A stretch of DNA of 40,064 nt, from NCBI GenBank assembly GCA_002070735.1, contig MWDX01000004.1:1-40064 (forward strand), read 5' to 3'. Shown piece by piece: positions 31,916 through 40,050 of the stretch. The position numbers were made by a program, and so were the translations under genes. Under the pieces are notes generated by a model. It had not been told where the DNA came from and ran no database searches. It saw only the letters and a list, made by a program, of their open reading frames with translations. This DNA is from Parcubacteria group bacterium ADurb.Bin115 (GTDB lineage: Bacteria > Patescibacteriota > Patescibacteriia > Patescibacteriales > UBA12465). Within the stretch, counting starts at the first letter, position 1, and each line of letters begins with the position of its first letter.

Positions 31916-34393
31916 TTACAAATAAACATCGCGCAAATATCGACCGGTAACACTTTCTTTAATTTTCATAACCTCAACAGGCGTGCCGGCGGCAACAATA
32001 TATCCACCCTGGGCGCCGCCTTCCGGACCCAAATCAATAATCCAATCGACCGATTTAATCACATCAAGATTATGCTCAATAATTAAGACAGTATTACCTT
32101 GGTCAACCAACATATTTAAGACTTTAAGCAGGCGATCAATGTCAGCAAAATGCAAACCGGTCGTCGGTTCGTCCAAAATATATAGAGTGCGTCCGGTAGC
32201 CCGCCGCGACAATTCTGTTGCCAACTTAATACGCTGAGCCTCACCTCCGGAAAAAGTAGTGGCAGATTGTCCCAGGTGAATATAGCCCAATCCGACTTCT
32301 TCTAAAGTCCCTAATTTCTGGCGCAATGCAGAATTATCCTTAAAAAATTCAAAAGCCTCGCTGACGGTCATCTCTAAAACTTCATGGATATTTTTACCTT
32401 TATACTTAATATCCAAGATTTTTTGCTGAAAACGCTGACCGTGACAAACATCGCAAGTAAGATAAACATCATTTAAAAACTGCATTTCCACCTTAATCGC
32501 TCCGTCTCCAGCACAGGTTTCACAGCGTCCGCCGGCAACATTAAAAGAAAAATGACCAGAAGTTAATCGCTTTAAACGAGCTTCAGGTAATTCGGCAAAT
32601 AAGTCACGAATATAGGTATAAAGCCCGGTATAAGTCGCCGGATTGGAACGAGGCGTTCTGCCGATAGGAGATTGATTAATATCTATCACCTTATCAATAT
32701 TATCTAAACCTCTGATTTCCTTATGGGCGCCGACATCGACTTTAGCTCGGTAGAATTTTTTATTTAAAGCATTAGCCAGAATATCAGACATTAAAGTCGA
32801 TTTACCGGAACCGGAAACTCCGGTAATAGCCACAAATTTACCCAAAGGAATATGAACATCAATATTTTTTAGATTATGCTCGCTGGCGCCAGCTACCGTC
32901 AGAAATTTGCCATTTCCGGGACGAAAAGATTCGCGCTTGGCAATAGACTTAACCCCGGAGAGATAAGCTCCGGTCAATGACTGACGACAATCTTTAATAT
33001 CCTCAGGTTTACCGGAAAACAGTATTTTGCCGCCATGTTCACCGGCGCCTGGACCGACATCGACTAAATAATCAGCTGCCCGCATCATCGCAGCATCATG
33101 TTCTACGACAATAACCGTATTGCCATTATCACGTAAATCTTTAAGCATGGCGATTAATTTATCATTGTCCCGTTGGTGCAAACCGATGGAAGGCTCATCT
33201 AAAACATAGAGTACGCCACTTAAAGTGGAGCCTACCTGGGCAGCCAAACGGATACGCTGAGCCTCGCCTCCAGAAAGACTATTGGCGGGACGACTGAGGG
33301 TGAGATAAGACAAGCCGACTCTTTCCAAAAATTCTAAATTTTTAATAATCTCTTTTAAAATAGGGTGAATAACCGCCTGATTGCCGTTCCAAGAAGAAGA
33401 TAACAGCCATTTAGAAAGTAGAGGCCTCAGGATATCAATGGTTTTATCGGCGATATCAGCAATGCTCAAGTTTTTAATTTTAGCAGCCAGATATTCCGGT
33501 TTTAAACGAAAACCGCCACAAGCTGGACAAACTGCCAAGCGCATACATTTTTCAATTTCCTGTTTAACGAAATTGGATTTCGTTTTTTCATAGCGCTCTA
33601 AAAGCTCAGCATTCAATCCCCGCCACTGCTTGTCTCCGTTTAATATAGCTGCCCGTTGACCGACGCTCATCTCCTGCAAAGGTGTTTCCAAAAAAAAACC
33701 ATAGCGTTCTCCCAACTTTTTCAATTCTACAAATAAAGCGCTGCTGGTATTGAGATTAGCATGAGCCAGGGGTTTAATCGCTCCTTGAAGCAAATTAAGT
33801 TTCAAACTAAAAACTAATTCCGGGTCAATTTCTGTCCGCGTTCCCAAACCACCGCAGTGCGGACAAGCACCATAATTTGAATTAAAAGAAAAATTTCTCG
33901 GTTCCAGTCCGGGAAGAGTGAAACTGCAGGTGGGGCAAGCATAGACATAATGACTTGGTTCTTGCTTCTTCTTGTTTTTGCGCCCGGAACTTTTTTCCGC
34001 CTTTTTCAAGCGCGTCTGACAATGAGGGCAATAAGGCCAAGCGACTCGGGCATAAAGCAAGCGTAAATAATCATAAATTTCCGTAACCGTACCGACTGTA
34101 GAACGCGGATTATTGCCGGCTGTACGCTGATCAATGGCGATAGCTGGCGACAAGCCTTCAATCAAATCAAAATCTGGTTTATCCATTAATCCGACAAACT
34201 GACGAGCGTAGGCTGATAAAGATTCAACATAACGTCGCTGCCCCTCCGCGTAAATAGTATCAAAAGCTAAAGAAGATTTACCGGACCCAGACAAGCCGGT
34301 AATAACAATCAACTTATTGCGGGGCAAATCAAGATTAATATCTTTTAAATTATGAGTACGGGCGCCTTTGATTTTTATATTATTTTCAAGCAT
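31916..34393 (-). CDS. uvrA: UvrA-family excision repair ATPase lacking the UvrB-binding domain
   Basis: UvrA scans DNA for lesions. The start is set at ATG 34393 ([20 protein letters not shown]), discarding 49 hydrophobic in-frame residues. Two ABC cassettes are complete: Walker [10 protein letters not shown] and GVSGSGKST, signatures [10 protein letters not shown] and [10 protein letters not shown], and [16 protein letters not shown]. Zinc pairs CPHC (122-125) and CPTC (153-156) are separated by only 27 residues, a Lys-rich linker ([17 protein letters not shown]). In E. coli UvrA more than 100 residues forming the UvrB-binding domain lie there. The 825-residue length (usual about 940) agrees with loss of that domain, as in UvrA2-type proteins. 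The DNA-binding zinc module CETC/CDVC is intact. Confidence 0.95.
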   Translation of the reverse strand: MLENNIKIKGARTHNLKDINLDLPRNKLIVITGLSGSGKSSLAFDTIYAEGQRRYVESLSAYARQFVGLMDKPDFDLIEGLSPAIAIDQRTAGNNPRSTVGTVTEIYDYLRLLYARVAWPYCPHCQTRLKKAEKSSGRKNKKKQEPSHYVYACPTCSFTLPGLEPRNFSFNSNYGACPHCGGLGTRTEIDPELVFSLKLNLLQGAIKPLAHANLNTSSALFVELKKLGERYGFFLETPLQEMSVGQRAAILNGDKQWRGLNAELLERYEKTKSNFVKQEIEKCMRLAVCPACGGFRLKPEYLAAKIKNLSIADIADKTIDILRPLLSKWLLSSSWNGNQAVIHPILKEIIKNLEFLERVGLSYLTLSRPANSLSGGEAQRIRLAAQVGSTLSGVLYVLDEPSIGLHQRDNDKLIAMLKDLRDNGNTVIVVEHDAAMMRAADYLVDVGPGAGEHGGKILFSGKPEDIKDCRQSLTGAYLSGVKSIAKRESFRPGNGKFLTVAGASEHNLKNIDVHIPLGKFVAITGVSGSGKSTLMSDILANALNKKFYRAKVDVGAHKEIRGLDNIDKVIDINQSPIGRTPRSNPATYTGLYTYIRDLFAELPEARLKRLTSGHFSFNVAGGRCETCAGDGAIKVEMQFLNDVYLTCDVCHGQRFQQKILDIKYKGKNIHEVLEMTVSEAFEFFKDNSALRQKLGTLEEVGLGYIHLGQSATTFSGGEAQRIKLATELSRRATGRTLYILDEPTTGLHFADIDRLLKVLNMLVDQGNTVLIIEHNLDVIKSVDWIIDLGPEGGAQGGYIVAAGTPVEVMKIKESVTGRYLRDVYL

Positions 34394-34424
34394 GTCTGAA
34401 TAAATAAATATTTTAATAGTGTCC

Positions 34425-34453
34425 ATTATATACTTAAATGCGCAAAAAAACAA
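34425..34453 (-). promoter_or_regulatory. Probable promoter of uvrA
   Basis: On the minus strand TTGTTT (34453-34448), 17 nt and perfect TATAAT (34430-34425). Its -35 overlaps the T tract of the preceding terminator. Confidence 0.45.
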
Positions 34454-34475
34454 GAGCGGATTTAAACCGCTCTTG
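34444..34475 (-). terminator. Terminator of the PLD-family gene
   Basis: CAAGAGCGG (34451-34459) pairs perfectly with CCGCTCTTG (34467-34475). On the minus strand the stem is followed by seven T (34450-34444). It lies 10 bp past the stop codon. Confidence 0.9.
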
Positions 34476-34485
34476 GAAAAAATGA

Positions 34486-35523
34486 TTAAAAAAATGGAAA
34501 GAAAATCCGCAAAATAACCATCAGCCAACGATGGTGCCAAACTAGACGCTGAGAGGATAAATTTATCTTGACAGCGCTATCGCGCCAGCGTCGCCAAATC
34601 TTAAGCAAGTCGGCTACCGCTTGTTTTTGTTTAAAGAAAACCCCTAATTCAAGATTAAAGTTGAAAGACAAAATATCCAGATTTTGCGAACCAACCAGGG
34701 CTTCCTTATCATCTATTATCATCACCTTCGCGTGGTTCATTGCCTGAGTTAAATAAAAAATTACACCGACCGAGGATAAATAGGAAGCGTTAGCATAATT
34801 AATCTTATTTAAAAATTTGATATCCGTGTCTTGGGGAATGATTATCTCTACTGATACCCCGCGATGAATGGCATTATCCAAAGAAGCTAACAACCAACGC
34901 GGTGGCATAAGATAAGGTGTAACGATTTTAATAGAAGTTTGCGCCTCCATCAATTTACGGCGATAATAATTATTAAAACTATATTTTTTTTCACCTATTT
35001 CCCAAGTGTCTATTACCCATGATTTTATTTTTTTTACTAAAGGCAGACGACTATGAATAAGAATACGCTCATCTTTGCCGCCGCAACGTTTGTAAGTATA
35101 GGCGAAAGAACGCAATAAGGGGCGAACAACCCGTCCGCGCAAGCAAATTTGTAAATCATACCAATAGCGAATCTTGTCCTCAATATTAACGCCGCCTAAA
35201 AAAGCAATTTTTTCATCGATAATCACCAGTTTGCGATGAATGCGCTTAAACCAACGGGAAAAAAAGATAAACTCGACGCCAGCGTTTCTTAATTCAGACA
35301 CCGATACTGACTTTAAACTAATACTGCCATAAGCATCGACAATAACTACCACCTTTAGACCGGCCTGCGCCTTTTCTTTTAACTTGCCTAAAAAATCATG
35401 AGTCTGACGAGTGTCGTCCAAAAAAATATACATCTCAATATAAATCGATTTTTCCGCCTTTACCAAAGCGGCCAAAATTCCATCCCAGGCCTTTTGTGAA
35501 GTTGTATAGAATTTATAGCGCAT
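34486..35523 (-). CDS. Phospholipase D family protein, cardiolipin synthase-like
   Basis: The protein has two HKD motifs: [18 protein letters not shown] (near residue 93) and [19 protein letters not shown] (near residue 260). These form the paired active site of the PLD superfamily, in which cardiolipin synthases join two phosphatidylglycerols. It lacks the two N-terminal membrane helices of classic ClsA, and the C-terminus has a hydrophobic end ([13 protein letters not shown]). About 345 residues matches ClsB-like forms. The start at ATG 35523 ([20 protein letters not shown]) is supported by a -10 whose predicted transcription start is the ATG itself. The gene ends in a strong terminator. 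Confidence 0.92.
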   Translation of the reverse strand: MRYKFYTTSQKAWDGILAALVKAEKSIYIEMYIFLDDTRQTHDFLGKLKEKAQAGLKVVVIVDAYGSISLKSVSVSELRNAGVEFIFFSRWFKRIHRKLVIIDEKIAFLGGVNIEDKIRYWYDLQICLRGRVVRPLLRSFAYTYKRCGGKDERILIHSRLPLVKKIKSWVIDTWEIGEKKYSFNNYYRRKLMEAQTSIKIVTPYLMPPRWLLASLDNAIHRGVSVEIIIPQDTDIKFLNKINYANASYLSSVGVIFYLTQAMNHAKVMIIDDKEALVGSQNLDILSFNFNLELGVFFKQKQAVADLLKIWRRWRDSAVKINLSSQRLVWHHRWLMVILRIFFPFF

Positions 35524-35529
35524 AAAATT

Positions 35530-35535
35530 ATTATA
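35530..35535 (-). promoter_or_regulatory. -10 element giving a leaderless PLD-family mRNA
   Basis: On the minus strand TATAAT (35535-35530) ends 6 nt before the ATG at 35523, so the transcript would begin at or within one base of the start codon. The -35 is weak (TTGCCT at 19-nt spacing). Confidence 0.55.
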
Positions 35536-35564
35536 CCACGGGCGGGGAAAAAATAGGCAAACAA

Positions 35565-35587
35565 AAACCAGGCTGTTAACCTGGTTT
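35565..35587 (-). terminator. Terminator of the patatin gene
   Basis: On the minus strand AAACCAGG (35587-35580) and CCTGGTTT (35572-35565) flank a 7-nt loop, followed by TTTGTTTG. It separates the patatin gene from the PLD-family gene. Confidence 0.8.
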
Positions 35588-35605
35588 ATATATTTTATAT
35601 ATATT

Positions 35606-36406
35606 TTATGATAATAGGCGTTTAATTTCCGGCAAAAAACGCTTAGCTTCGCTGCGACCGATATCAATCAAAGCTTTAGCTACCGGCGGATCAAAATATT
35701 TTTTATACTCATTGGTCTGCATAAAAGCAGAAGTGTCTGGATTCATTACTAAATCTGCTCCAAATAAAGAATGCTTGGCTAGATTATGGACGGCAATCCT
35801 AGTTGATCGCAAAGCCACCGTCGGCAGATTAAAACGGCGATGAATAAATTCATGATGATGATAAAGATTAACAGCAATAATTTTATCCGCTCCCATCTCT
35901 CGTACAAGATTAACCGGCACCGGGTTGCTCAAACCGCCATCCACCAATAAGTGGCCGTGAATTCGCACCGGCTCAAAAACCAAGGGGACGGAAGTGCTAG
36001 CTCTGACCGCTGTAGCCAAACGACCTTGATCAAGGATGCAAGCCTGACCACTAATAAGATCAGTAGCGACAATCTTTAAAGGTAAACGACAATCAGAAAA
36101 ATTTTTACGACCCAACACTCTCTCCAAGAATATTTCAAATTTACGTCCGGAAACTAAACCGCCGCGAAAACCCAAATCAAATAAAGTTGGCAATTTCCCC
36201 TTCTTGTTCATAACAATTTTCTGCTTCAATAAATCAAAACTAGAATAAATAGAAAAGTAAGCGCCAATCAAAGCACCAATAGAGGCGCCGCTGATATAAT
36301 CAAGGGGTATATTATTTTCTTGCAACACCTGAATAACGCCGATATGAGCGAAGCCGCGAAAACCACCGCTACCAAGTGCTAAACCAATTTTAGGACGAGA
36401 TTTCAT
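35606..36406 (-). CDS. Patatin-like phospholipase (RssA type)
   Basis: This is a serine acyl hydrolase. The oxyanion motif GSGGFRGFAHIGV (about residues 12-24), the nucleophile motif GASIG (GxSxG, about residues 40-44) and the catalytic-dyad Asp in LVDGGLSNPVPV (DGG) are all present. The length of 266 residues is typical of bacterial RssA-like patatins, probably cytoplasmic or membrane-associated lipid hydrolases. It is adjacent to the PLD-family gene, so both may serve lipid turnover, though a terminator lies between. An ATG at 36406 starts MKSRPKIGLALGSGG, fitting the family N-terminus. Confidence 0.95.
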   Translation of the reverse strand: MKSRPKIGLALGSGGFRGFAHIGVIQVLQENNIPLDYISGASIGALIGAYFSIYSSFDLLKQKIVMNKKGKLPTLFDLGFRGGLVSGRKFEIFLERVLGRKNFSDCRLPLKIVATDLISGQACILDQGRLATAVRASTSVPLVFEPVRIHGHLLVDGGLSNPVPVNLVREMGADKIIAVNLYHHHEFIHRRFNLPTVALRSTRIAVHNLAKHSLFGADLVMNPDTSAFMQTNEYKKYFDPPVAKALIDIGRSEAKRFLPEIKRLLS

Positions 36407-36535
36407 ATATTTTAGACTGACTATATTCTAGTATTTTTTCTTTAAATGAGCAAATATAGGAGGCTAAAAGTCTTGTTTAATTTAATATTAAAATAAAAAT
36501 GCTTAAAAAACATTAATTAATCCCTGTCCAAACAT

Positions 36536-36564
36536 AAAAAGCTATTCTTATCTAATAGCTTTTT
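36536..36564. terminator. Bidirectional terminator
   Basis: AAAAAGCTATT (36536-36546) pairs perfectly with AATAGCTTTTT (36554-36564). It faces no plus-strand gene, so it probably insulates the toxin-antitoxin promoter from outside transcription. Confidence 0.75.
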
Positions 36565-36623
36565 CATAATCAGTCTTAGGGCCTGATGTTTCCGAAAAAA
36601 TTGTTTAGATTATTGGGGAAATT

Positions 36624-36643
36624 GAGAAATGGTCGGAAATTTT
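36624..36643 (+). repeat. Direct repeat, left copy, flanking the toxin-antitoxin module
   Basis: GAGAAATGGTCGGAAATTTT matches 18 of 20 bases of the copy at 37411-37430. The copies bracket the module with 767 bp between them. Confidence 0.7.
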
Positions 36644-36665
36644 AAATAATAGAGCTTGTTAACAG

Positions 36666-36713
36666 TTGACTATAATATTAACATATGTTAATATAGATTA
36701 TATAAGTTAACAT
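36666..36713 (+). promoter_or_regulatory. Promoter and operator of the toxin-antitoxin operon
   Basis: TTGACT (36666-36671), 17 nt and TAATAT (36689-36694). A perfect 20-bp palindrome, ATATTAACATATGTTAATAT (36675-36694), covers the spacer and -10. The half-site TTAACA recurs at 36659-36664 and 36708-36712 (TTAACAT). Binding there by the antitoxin would block RNA polymerase, the usual autorepression. Confidence 0.75.
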
Positions 36714-36720
36714 AAAATAT

Positions 36721-36981
36721 ATGAAAGCAGAAAAAAATTATTATACCGTCAAAGAACTTGCTGATATTATGGGTCTTAGTAGGATCACGATTTTTAAAAG
36801 AATTAAAGCTGGGAAAATTAAAGCTGAAAAAATAGGTAGAAATTATATTATCTATAAAAATGATTTAAAAGAAATGTTTAGCAATAACCTTACCAAGGAC
36901 GATAAAATTATCATTAAAAATGCTTTAAAAATAGTCTTAAATGAATATGGAGACACGATAAGAATGCTGGGTAAAGAATAA
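36721..36981 (+). CDS. Helix-turn-helix (excisionase/MerR-like) antitoxin
   Basis: The N-terminal half is an excisionase-family winged helix: YYTVKELADIMGLSRITIFK (residues 7-26) then KIKAEKIGRNYIIYKNDLKE with a typical wing. The C-terminal half (DDKIIIKNALKIVLNEYGDT) is a helix suited to covering a Fic toxin. At 86 residues it fits an antitoxin. It is the first gene of a two-gene operon 3 nt ahead of the toxin and probably binds the palindrome in its promoter. The family match is by pattern; toxin pairing follows from position. Confidence 0.8.
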   Translation: MKAEKNYYTVKELADIMGLSRITIFKRIKAGKIKAEKIGRNYIIYKNDLKEMFSNNLTKDDKIIIKNALKIVLNEYGDTIRMLGKE

Positions 36982-36984
36982 AAT

Positions 36985-37419
36985 ATGTTAAAGCCACTAA
37001 CCATTAATGAAATAAAATATTTAGCTCATCGTTTAGCTATTGACACTATGGGTTGGGATGAGCCGATACCAAAATTTGAAACAAGATACCCCAATGTATT
37101 GGAGAGTTGTATTGCTACACCTTTTCAGAAATTTGAAAGAAAAAATTTGTACGCAGGTATTGATGGTAAAGGGGCTATTTTGTTTTATTTACTTATAAAA
37201 AATCACCCTTTTCAAAACGGAAACAAAAGACTGGCCGTTGCGTCATTGCTAGTTTTTCTTTATAGGAATAATAAGTGGATTGAAGTAGACAATAAAGAAC
37301 TTTATAACTTGGCTGTTTGGGTGGCCCAAAGTCCTTCTTTAGCTAAAGATGAAATGATTATTTTTATTAGTAAATTTATTAAAAAATATTTACGGAATTT
37401 TAAGCTCTCCGAGAAATAG
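36985..37419 (+). CDS. Fic/Doc-family toxin
   Basis: The core motif is HPFQNGNKRLA (residues 74-84), the Doc/Fic active site (HxFxxxNKR) that binds the nucleotide and transfers AMP or phosphate; Doc phosphorylates EF-Tu. Upstream, LAHRLAIDTMGWDEPIPKFE and downstream HPFQNGNKRLAVASLLVFLY plus NLAVWVAQSPSLAKDEMI fit Doc-type toxins. The 144-residue length is typical. The final codons (SEK then stop) lie inside the right 20-bp repeat, so the repeat may have arisen from or disturbed the gene end. Its codons are markedly AT-rich compared with the housekeeping genes, consistent with transfer. Confidence 0.9.
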   Translation: MLKPLTINEIKYLAHRLAIDTMGWDEPIPKFETRYPNVLESCIATPFQKFERKNLYAGIDGKGAILFYLLIKNHPFQNGNKRLAVASLLVFLYRNNKWIEVDNKELYNLAVWVAQSPSLAKDEMIIFISKFIKKYLRNFKLSEK

Positions 37420-37430
37420 GCGGAAATTTT
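37411..37430 (+). repeat. Direct repeat, right copy, flanking the toxin-antitoxin module
   Basis: GAGAAATAGGCGGAAATTTT, differing from the left copy at two positions. Its first nine bases are the last codons and stop of the Fic/Doc gene. Confidence 0.7.
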
Positions 37431-37454
37431 TGAATAGTTAAAAATCTAATAAGT

Positions 37455-37530
37455 ATTTAAAGTGTTCATTTTTACCAATAAAATATTATTATGCATACTT
37501 ATGTAAATAGACTTTTACCACACTTTAAAT
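37455..37530. repeat. 11-bp inverted repeat in the gap after the toxin gene
   Basis: ATTTAAAGTGT (37455-37465) and ACACTTTAAAT (37520-37530) are exact reverse complements, 54 bp apart. TTTTACCA also occurs twice between or beside them. The gap contains no visible gene. It may be a regulatory loop or a remnant of element ends. Confidence 0.6.
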
Positions 37531-37557
37531 TATCTTAATTACATAAAAATTATTAAT

Positions 37558-37743
37558 ATGTTACAAAATAATAACATTTCAGATAAAAATAAGGTTAAAT
37601 TGATTAACAATATTTATAACAAGGCTCTCTCTGATATAAATAATATTAAAAAAGAACGGGATGATAAAATTATAAAATTATTAAAAAATATCGATGACCG
37701 TCATATTGACAAAATTTTAAAAGATATAAAAAATACTAAATGA
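37558..37743 (+). CDS. Hypothetical 61-residue Lys/Asn-rich protein
   Basis: I do not recognise this protein. It starts MLQNNNISDKNKVKLINNIY and is predicted to be one or two long helices (KALSDINNIKKERDDKIIKL, HIDKILKDIKN) with no cysteines or membrane segments. It lies 7 bp upstream of the larger unknown gene with matching AT-rich composition, so both probably form one operon in the accessory segment. Coding status rests on that context; the low GC makes chance ORFs more likely. Confidence 0.5.
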   Translation: MLQNNNISDKNKVKLINNIYNKALSDINNIKKERDDKIIKLLKNIDDRHIDKILKDIKNTK

Positions 37744-37750
37744 TAAAAAT

Positions 37751-39034
37751 ATGGATTTCGAGAATAAACAAAATAAAATAGAAGAATTCGCCCCAGAGAA
37801 AAAACCAGAAAATGAAAAAAATCTGGAAATTTACGATGTTATTAATAATGGAGAGAAAAGGCTTTCTGGCGCCTCTGAAAAAATTAGTAATGAAAATATA
37901 CAGGCGATTTCTCATGTAGAAAATTATCCCGGCACTGAATCAAGAGATATAGAAAATACTCAGGGGATAATAACTGAAACTAATCAAAAAATTAATCAAG
38001 TAATAGAAAATACTCAAAAAAACGTTAGAGAAATTGTTGGCAAAAATAGTGAAACTAATCAAGAAAAAGATCTAAACCAAGAAAAAAGACCATCACAGGA
38101 CGATTTAAGAGAAGTAAATATTATAAAAAGAATAGATAATAAATTTTCAGGCAGAGAAAATAGAGATGAATTCTTAAATATATCAAGAAAAATAACAGAA
38201 AAAATTAAAGGTTTGCCAGATAATAAAAAAGAAGTTTATTGGCAAAAAATGTTATCCCTAGTTAAGTCAGAGCAAAATAATGACATTTATTATTATAAGG
38301 AATTGCATGATGAGGCCTTAAATGAATTAAAAATGGTTGAAAAAAATTCTAGTCTTAAAAATAGGGACATGGCGATAGAGGACAGGATTACTAAATGTAG
38401 CTCATTTGAGGATTTAGATGTTGTATTAAGTAGTTCTGAAGGTTTGTCTGGAAGTAGCAATAATTATGATTCAGAAAATTTAAAAAATATTATTTCTGAT
38501 GTAAAAAATTTCAAATTACCATTAAACGCTTTAACCAGATCGGCTGGCTTGCGTGATAAAGTGAAAAATTTACTTGCCACACCTGATCCTTTGGTGACAA
38601 CAAATAGATTTGAAGTCACAACTGCCGATGGGACAAATATTTGGGAAAGTCAAAATACCCCAAATCCAGAACTAATTAGATTAAATCGGGGTCGTCACTG
38701 GGAATTAATTAGCAAATCTGAATACAAAGAAATTTTGCATAAAGCAAAAGAAGATGAAATAGGTGCATATGTCGACTTATTGGATAAATATAAGAAGGAA
38801 AATTTAGGAGAAAAGAGGAATTCAATGATAAATTTTATTAATAATGAATTTATTTTTACAAAAAATCATTTGGGTGAAATTAAAGAAAATTTATCTATTT
38901 TGTATGAAAAAACAAATACCCCTATTTATAAAAAATTACTTGATTATATTAATTCAAGTGAAAATAAATTTGATGGTAACCAAGAATCACCTTTTTTAAA
39001 AAAGATTAAAAGTTTAAAGGAGAAAAGTAATTGA
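37751..39034 (+). CDS. Hypothetical 427-residue hydrophilic protein in the AT-rich segment
   Basis: No family is recognised. The protein is highly charged, with no signal peptide or membrane segment. Residues 1-130 are low-complexity Glu/Asn/Lys with repeated ENTQ and TNQ words (SRDIENTQGI, QVIENTQKNVRE, SETNQEKDLNQEK), suggesting a disordered or coiled-coil region. The middle (residues 133-240) is helical. A short ordered stretch (FEVTTADGTNIWESQNTPNP then LIRLNRGRHWELISKSEYKE) looks domain-like. The C-terminus is helical and basic (KKIKSLKEKSN). Its base composition is unlike the housekeeping genes. It may belong to a mobile or conjugative segment, but nothing in the sequence proves that. 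Confidence 0.65.
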   Translation: MDFENKQNKIEEFAPEKKPENEKNLEIYDVINNGEKRLSGASEKISNENIQAISHVENYPGTESRDIENTQGIITETNQKINQVIENTQKNVREIVGKNSETNQEKDLNQEKRPSQDDLREVNIIKRIDNKFSGRENRDEFLNISRKITEKIKGLPDNKKEVYWQKMLSLVKSEQNNDIYYYKELHDEALNELKMVEKNSSLKNRDMAIEDRITKCSSFEDLDVVLSSSEGLSGSSNNYDSENLKNIISDVKNFKLPLNALTRSAGLRDKVKNLLATPDPLVTTNRFEVTTADGTNIWESQNTPNPELIRLNRGRHWELISKSEYKEILHKAKEDEIGAYVDLLDKYKKENLGEKRNSMINFINNEFIFTKNHLGEIKENLSILYEKTNTPIYKKLLDYINSSENKFDGNQESPFLKKIKSLKEKSN

Positions 39035-39090
39035 AAATAAAATATAAAAATCCCCACTAAATAGTAATTAATTGGGAAAGTTTTTAATAA

Positions 39091-40050
39091 AAAATTCAAT
39101 TTAAGCTGATAAAAATTAAATATATAGGTAGACCAATTGGTAATGACATTCGTATTGACATAGAGCTGCTGGACAAAATCTTCCGTGCTGATAAAAGAAT
39201 GCGGGCTAGAAAAACCGTCGAATTCAATCAAGTGATAGGTGATTTTCCTTCAGACCAAAAAACATTTTCTGCCAAAATAAAAATAAACGTTACAGAAAAA
39301 GATATATTATTTAACGATGTTGGGATGATAGAGAAGACAATTAATGTCGATACGGATGACGTTAAGACACAAAACTTCACCTATAATATTGAGCTTCGCG
39401 AAAATCGTTTTGGTAAGACTTGGGGCAAGTCTGCTGCCATTTTTGAAGTTACGATTGAAGCCTTAGTCACGGAAACAATAAGGTATATCCCCGATGTTAA
39501 TAATGGTTGGCTCAAAGTTAAGATTACAAATGGCGAGATCGTTTCCCTCCCTGCTTTTCTAAAAGTACAATCAGGGTATATTGAAAGTGGACGTGAATAT
39601 TTTACGATTTTAGAAGGTCAATATAAGGGACAAAAAGCCTCTGTTAGTCTAGATAATGCAAACAATGGCAATTCACGACTCTTAGCCGATGTAAAACATG
39701 AACCTTTAATTCATCTCCGATATTCCATTTCTCAAAAGAAACTGATTATAGGTAATAAAAAATATAAAGCTACGGATCACGCAGAAACACCCTGGAAGAA
39801 AGGTCGGTACGATATTGAATTACCTGATTATCCTCACCTTGGAGGAGAGTATTATGAGAATAGATCGTTTAGAGCCAAGAGTTGGTTTAGGGTCGGCCAT
39901 GATGGCGAAAGATATCTACACACCGGCAGCCACTCTCTGGGATGTATCACAATAACTGAAATTGAAAAATGGAATGAGATATATAATAAATTAATCAAAG
40001 CGCGCAAAGGGGATTTTTTAAGCGTTGGCGTGCTTGAAGTAGTGGATTAA
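39091..40050 (+). CDS. L,D-transpeptidase-like protein without a clear start codon
   Basis: The reading frame opens after the stop at 39088-39090 and runs to 40050; the first ATG is at 39199, but the 36 codons upstream read as plausible protein (KIKYIGRPIGNDIRIDIELL), with only a CTG or ATA available as starts. The C-terminus has HTGSHSLGC, where H241, S246, G248 and C249 (counting from ATG 39199) match the HxxxSxGC active site of YkuD-type L,D-transpeptidases, which cross-link peptidoglycan. The preceding TPWKKGRYDIELPDYPHLGG fits that domain. The N-terminal ~180 residues are beta-rich and unrecognised. It may be truncated at the 5' end where AT-rich DNA meets it, or use a non-ATG start. Confidence 0.7.
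   Translation, partial: KIQFKLIKIKYIGRPIGNDIRIDIELLDKIFRADKRMRARKTVEFNQVIGDFPSDQKTFSAKIKINVTEKDILFNDVGMIEKTINVDTDDVKTQNFTYNIELRENRFGKTWGKSAAIFEVTIEALVTETIRYIPDVNNGWLKVKITNGEIVSLPAFLKVQSGYIESGREYFTILEGQYKGQKASVSLDNANNGNSRLLADVKHEPLIHLRYSISQKKLIIGNKKYKATDHAETPWKKGRYDIELPDYPHLGGEYYENRSFRAKSWFRVGHDGERYLHTGSHSLGCITITEIEKWNEIYNKLIKARKGDFLSVGVLEVVD

Larger units (their letters stand above)
36407..36665. other. AT-rich intergenic stretch before the toxin-antitoxin module
   Basis: I see no credible gene here. It holds an orphan AGGAGG (36458-36463) with no sensible ORF after it, a bidirectional terminator at 36536-36564, a 7-bp inverted repeat (TTTCCGA/TCGGAAA) and the first copy of the 20-bp direct repeat (36624-36643). 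It marks the transition to the AT-rich accessory segment. Confidence 0.6.

Noticed and set aside
34394-34540. 49-residue N-terminal extension of UvrA
   Set aside because: Hydrophobic, unlike UvrA, and it would cover a terminator and the probable uvrA promoter.
36458-36463. Orphan AGGAGG as a gene start
   Set aside because: Only a seven-codon TTG frame follows.
38944-39231. 95-residue minus-strand ORF rich in Phe/Leu
   Set aside because: Antisense to the AT-rich genes; hydrophobic composition is what reversed Lys/Asn/Glu codons give.
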